Assembly: GCA_020809705.1 (NCBI GenBank)
Contig: CP085826.1
Location: 4,340,001 to 4,404,000 of the forward strand
Source of the DNA: Calonectria ilicicola
Lineage: Eukaryota > Ascomycota > Sordariomycetes > Hypocreales > Nectriaceae
Direction: 5' to 3'
Length of the DNA stretch: 64,000 nucleotides
The translations under genes were made by a program, and so were the position numbers. Shown piece by piece: positions 60,581-64,000 of this stretch (positions are counted from its first letter, which is position 1; each line of letters opens with the position of its first letter). Below the pieces are notes generated by a model. It ran no database searches, was not told where the DNA came from, and saw only the letters and a list, made by a program, of their open reading frames with translations.

Positions 60581-60906
60581 AACCATGGGGCCCTGTCCGC
60601 ACTCGTGCCTCCAGATCGAATGAAAGGGCGTCGAGTTGAGCGCATCCCAAGGCGAGGCGCCAGGCTAAGGGTGTTGACAAACGCCGAAACTCAAAACAGG
60701 GCGTCTGTTGAAATAACGATGGTCCCATTTTGCGGAGTAGATCTCGCAGAGATCCCCTGTATTTTCCATGGCCGCTGGCCGGCTTCCGCGCAACCCTTGC
60801 AAGCCTCGCTGGTTCTTCCCATAAGCCCCGTGGGGTCCTCTCAGCTGTCAAACTGTGGCAGATGAGCGTTACTTTTTCTGGCCACTCTTTTCATTTTCCT
60901 TTCTTC

Positions 60907-60925
60907 TTTTTTTTTTTTTTTTTTT
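60907..60925 (+). repeat. Poly-T tract
   Basis: Nineteen consecutive T, noncoding. Confidence 0.85.
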
Positions 60926-62248
60926 CCTCATTTGAAGTGGCCCCCCCTCATCTCTTCTCCCCCCCCCTGCTACGCTTTGAGATTTGGGGCCCGCAGGCGG
61001 GCGCTAGAAGCAGTCATGCGATCAGACTCTCGCTCGGCGGGCCATTGCGGGTTCCCTCTGCGATGGGACACTGACGGGCGAGATTCGAGAATGAATGCTG
61101 ATCGGCAGTTCCCCCCCCTCATGTCCGGCAGGCCTGAGAATCTAGTCTCAGGCCTACCACGCCAGACGGGACGGGTTGACGCGGCGGCGCCCTGACCAAC
61201 GGGTTGGTCGAAGGGGGAAGGAGACGCGGCACCGAAACATGACAGAACGAGCGAGGTTTCTGCAGCCCAACGGGGAAAGCTGTTTCACAAGTCTGTGTGT
61301 TGGGTCTCTGCTGTAAACTCATGGTCCTAGCACTGAGGAGAGTCTAGAACAGCCTCTGAGCTCGTGTATTTTGGAACACGGGCGGGAAACTCGAGGGGGC
61401 TTCTTTGGAGCCTTCTGGCCAGAGGCCAGCCCCGTCAAGTGGAAGGTCTTTCTGAGTCGTAGAAGTTGTTGAATATGTGAAATATGACGTCCCACGAGGC
61501 AAGGCCTGCATGATGATTGGCCCAAGATGCGAGGGCTGGGAACAGGCGTCTAACTCGCCTTCGGCCGCCCTCCCTCCTTGGCTGGCCTAGTCGAGGATGA
61601 TTGGGCTAAAACCGAGATCCTGACCCAAGACACCGGGGGGCAAGGCTGTAGCTTATCCGGATGTCTTTCGTAAGACTAGGGCGGCTAGATCACCAGCCGA
61701 AAGAGAAAAGCTGAAGATGAGAGAAACATAACCGGGGGCGAATGGCAAAAGAAAGCGGCGCAGCAAGAGGCGGGTGATATCAGGAGCATTCGCCCCGTGG
61801 CTAGCTGGACGCATCACTTTCCGTTCTTGAACACACCTGCGTCGAGCTCCCGAAGCCCGGTCCCTGACAGGGCGGAAGCACCAGACGCCTGCCGCGGGAG
61901 GGGAGCGCCGCCGGGACGCCCTCGGCGGGAGATGTGGGTAAGACTCGGCCGAGAAGTGGGTGATGGCCGGTCACGGAAGCCGGATCGTGGTGGAGCCTGA
62001 CCCCGGAAGCTGGGGTGCCCCACAAATGCCGAGGCACTCCCCCTCTTACCTCAGCCAAATGACTGACTGACTTGGTTGGTGGCTTGTGGGAAGCTCAGAC
62101 ATTGTTACGTTTCGAGCACACGGGCTTGACACGGCTGACTGTCGTATTTTTTATTTTCTCAACAACCTCAAGCCGCTGCATTGAAATTTAGTCGCCCTCC
62201 CTTACGCAAGTGACATTTCCTGATAGCTGCCCGCCGACGCTGCCCCCC

Positions 62249-63429
62249 ATGCCTGTCCCAGAATCAAAGTACCTGAGCCCAGTGTGGCGAGATGGCATCT
62301 TCAGTCCGTATCCCCAAGTGCTTCCTGCGCGCCGCGCGCGCACCCACGCACCCCCCCCTCCCCTCCCCGCACGTTGGCCAAGCTTGGGTGAACTGACATG
62401 AACCACCAGAGGATCGCGTCGTGTTTGTGACAGGTGGCGCCGGCACGATATGCAGCATGCAAACCAGAGCGCTGGTTCGTCTGGGCGCAAACGCCTGCAT
62501 TATCGGGCGCAGCGTCGAGAAGACGGAAGACGTGGCCAAGGATATCGCTACGGTGAGACCTGGCGCCAAGGTTCTAGGGATCGGAGGCTGCGACGTCCGG
62601 AAAGTATGATGCATGCCCTTGTTTTTGTTTGATGAAAAATGAATCGCGAAAAGAAAAAAGAGGGACATACTGATACGATGCTGCTTACTCAGGCCGAGAG
62701 CCTTCAAGCCGCCGCAGACCGATGCGCCCAAGAACTGGGCGGCATCGACTATGTCATGTAGGCTTCATCCCTGATATGCCGATCTCGGGTTGAACATGAT
62801 ACTCACTAACACCTTCTAGCGCTGGTGCCGCCGGCAACTTTGTGGCACCAATCGAGGGGCTCAGTTCCAACGCGTTCAAGACAGTCATGGACATTGACGT
62901 GCTGGGCACATTTAACACCATCAAGGCGACCATGCCGCATCTCCTCCGCAGCTCTGATCCGCGTATCGCCTATGTTTCTGCCACATTTCACTACACGGGC
63001 ATGCCCCTGCAAGCACACGTCTCAGCCGCCAAGTCGGCCGTGGATTCACTCATGGCCAGCGTCGCCCTCGAGTATGGTCCCCGTGGCGTGACTAGCAATG
63101 TCATTGCTCCCGGCGGCGTGGGTGAGACAGAAGGCCTCGCCCGGCTTAGCAGCCAAGCCGAGACAGATCGCAAGCAATACCTTAAGGGGATTCCATCGGG
63201 CCGGCTGGCCACAGTCCGCGATGTGGCAGACGCAACCGTGTTTCTGTTCAGCGAAGCCGGAAGCTACATCAACGGGCAGCTTCTGGCCGTGGACGGAGGA
63301 GCGTGGCGGCGCCAAGGAGCCATTAGCGTAGGTGTCGATAAGAACATGGAGTATCCCGACTACCTGCTCAAGGGCGAGTTCTCCAAAAATCTCAAGGACC
63401 CTCGCAACGAGTCCAAGGCTAAGTTGTGA
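62249..63429 (+). CDS. Peroxisomal 2,4-dienoyl-CoA reductase (SDR family, Sps19 type)
   Basis: Four exons: 62249-62303, 62410-62603, 62693-62757 and 62820-63429. Introns of 106 bp (unusual donor GTCCGT, acceptor CACCAG), 89 bp and 62 bp keep frame, giving 307 aa. It starts MPVPESKYLSPVWRDGIF-K-DRVVFVTGG. The Rossmann motif is TGGAGTI (about 26-32) with GRS for NADPH preference. DYVIAGAAGNFVAPI corresponds to the NAAGNF motif of the family, and the SAAKSAVDSL region carries the active Lys. GRLATVRDVADATVFLFSEAGSYINGQLLAVDGG closes the fold. The C-terminus is AKL, a type-1 peroxisomal targeting signal. The enzyme reduces 2,4-dienoyl-CoA with NADPH so that unsaturated fatty acids can pass through peroxisomal beta-oxidation. 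A tRNA-Val lies 42 bp downstream. Confidence 0.92.
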
Positions 63430-63471
63430 TTGGGGAGGCCGGGACGTCCATCCAGCTTTGGGATGGATCAT

Positions 63472-63545
63472 GGTTTCGTGGTCTAGTTGGTCATGGCATC
63501 TCGCTCACACCGAGAAGGTCCCCGGTTCGAGCCCGGGCGGAACCA
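63472..63545 (+). tRNA. tRNA-Val (anticodon CAC)
   Basis: A 74 nt cloverleaf. The acceptor stem GGTTTCG pairs with CGGAACC, followed by discriminator A. The A box is TGGTCTAGTTGG at 63479-63490. The anticodon stem TCTCG/CGAGA (63499-63503 with 63511-63515) encloses loop CTCACAC, with anticodon CAC at 63506-63508. The T arm CCCGG-TTCGAGC-CCGGG contains the B box GGTTCGAGCCC. No intron. CAC reads GTG valine codons. Confidence 0.95.
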
Positions 63546-63548
63546 CAC

Positions 63549-63553
63549 TTTTT
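63549..63553 (+). terminator. RNA polymerase III terminator
   Basis: TTTTT four bases after the tRNA 3' end, the usual Pol III stop signal. Confidence 0.8.
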
Positions 63554-64000
63554 GGTCATTATATATATATTTTTTGTGTCTTGTAGATGCTGTATCATGT
63601 TGGGTGAGCTGGAGTGGGGATATGGGGCTTCACGATGCGGAATTAAATCGCCATCGGCGGGGCCCGAGAAACCAAATAAAGATGGGTCCTTGCTTTTCAG
63701 GCATTGCCGTTGTTCTTGATAATATAGATAAGGCTGGAAATCTGCCGTGCCCAGATGAGGTGACAAAATCTTGTTGCGAGAGCGAATGGCGCGTGTCCGG
63801 AGATGTGTGAATCGTGAGAATCAGTAGCGTGCCGTTAGCCGATGCCGCGGAGACGTGCTGACCGACGACAAAGCCTATTTGATGCTTAACCGCGCCCTAA
63901 TACGATAAGATTGTAAGCTTGTGCTTGAAAAAAAAAAAAGGCTGCATTGTTCGATAGGGATTTTTGTCGATCCTCGGGCAGGGATTTTATGTAATCTATG
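63554..64000. other. Right end of window, no gene seen
   Basis: About 450 bp after the tRNA with short overlapping frames and an A tract at 63929-63940. Nothing else is visible. Confidence 0.6.

Larger units (their letters stand above)
59126..62248. other. Gene-poor stretch before the dienoyl-CoA reductase gene
   Basis: 3.1 kb without a supported gene; the first part is probably the 3' UTR of the small Cys-rich gene. Contains a purine run at 60551-60580, a T tract at 60907-60925, C runs near 60941 and 60961, and GC-rich sequence near 61.8-62.0 kb. The 274-codon frame at 60027-60851 (-) overlaps other frames, includes a Pro run from the purine repeat and has no domain. Confidence 0.5.

Noticed and set aside
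60027..60851. 274-codon open frame on the minus strand
   Set aside because: Contains a Pro run created by the purine repeat, overlaps several other frames, and lacks any motif or codon bias.

Overview
The window is nuclear DNA of a filamentous ascomycete, most probably a sordariomycete and perhaps Hypocreales. The evidence is genes split by 44-70 bp introns with GTRAGT-type donors and CTAAC-like branch points, an unlinked tRNA with internal Pol III boxes, and gene families typical of moulds: a fungal nitrate transporter, the HOG-pathway MAPKKK, DUF3433 membrane proteins, Ser/Thr-rich GPI and cell-wall proteins, and a peroxisomal 2,4-dienoyl-CoA reductase ending in a PTS1. There are no operons. 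The class-level placement is inferred from family resemblance, not from a search.

Layout, left to right. 38-559 (-): Apq12-like nuclear-envelope protein. 1852-4787 (-): 961-aa low-complexity, coiled-coil fungal protein. 8209-9349 (-): NAD-dependent methylene-THF dehydrogenase (MTD1 type). 11989-13578 (+): nitrate/nitrite transporter of the NrtA/CrnA type, sharing a 2.6 kb divergent promoter with MTD1. 15466-16281 (-): GPI-anchored Kre9/Knh1-like wall protein. 20898-22379 (+): WDR5/Swd3-type WD40 subunit of COMPASS with an RS-rich N-terminus. 22971-26780 (-): DUF3433 membrane protein. 28068-30251 (-): nine-exon Hsp70-like ATPase, divergent from a coiled-coil orphan at 30821-32145 (+). 32708-34600 (-): secreted Ser/Thr-rich protein with a C-terminal Cys-rich domain. 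35545-36549 (-): basic proline/serine-rich protein. 41108-43110 (-): six-exon sugar transporter. 44983-45638 (-): cytidine deaminase. 47028-51110 (-): Ssk2/OS-4-type MAPKKK. 58961-59125 (+): 54-aa seven-cysteine protein. 62249-63429 (+): peroxisomal 2,4-dienoyl-CoA reductase. 63472-63545 (+): tRNA-Val(CAC).

Exon models come from reading splice signals and checking that every junction keeps frame and restores family motifs (DFGTT, DAGGGTVD, HRDIKPEN, PCGMC, GRRDS and others). UTRs cannot be placed. Large gene-poor stretches (4.8-8.2, 16.3-20.3, 36.6-41.1, 51.1-58.9, 59.1-62.2 kb) hold only short overlapping frames, homopolymers and simple repeats.

The genes are mostly unrelated housekeeping, nutrient-uptake, stress-signalling and cell-surface functions, and I see no biosynthetic or defence cluster. 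The least explained pieces are the Hsp70-like/coiled-coil divergent pair (with a GC-AG intron), the tiny seven-Cys protein inside an 11 kb gene-poor region, a possible broken gene beside the COMPASS gene (20.36-20.74 kb), and several proteins with in-frame tandem repeats.
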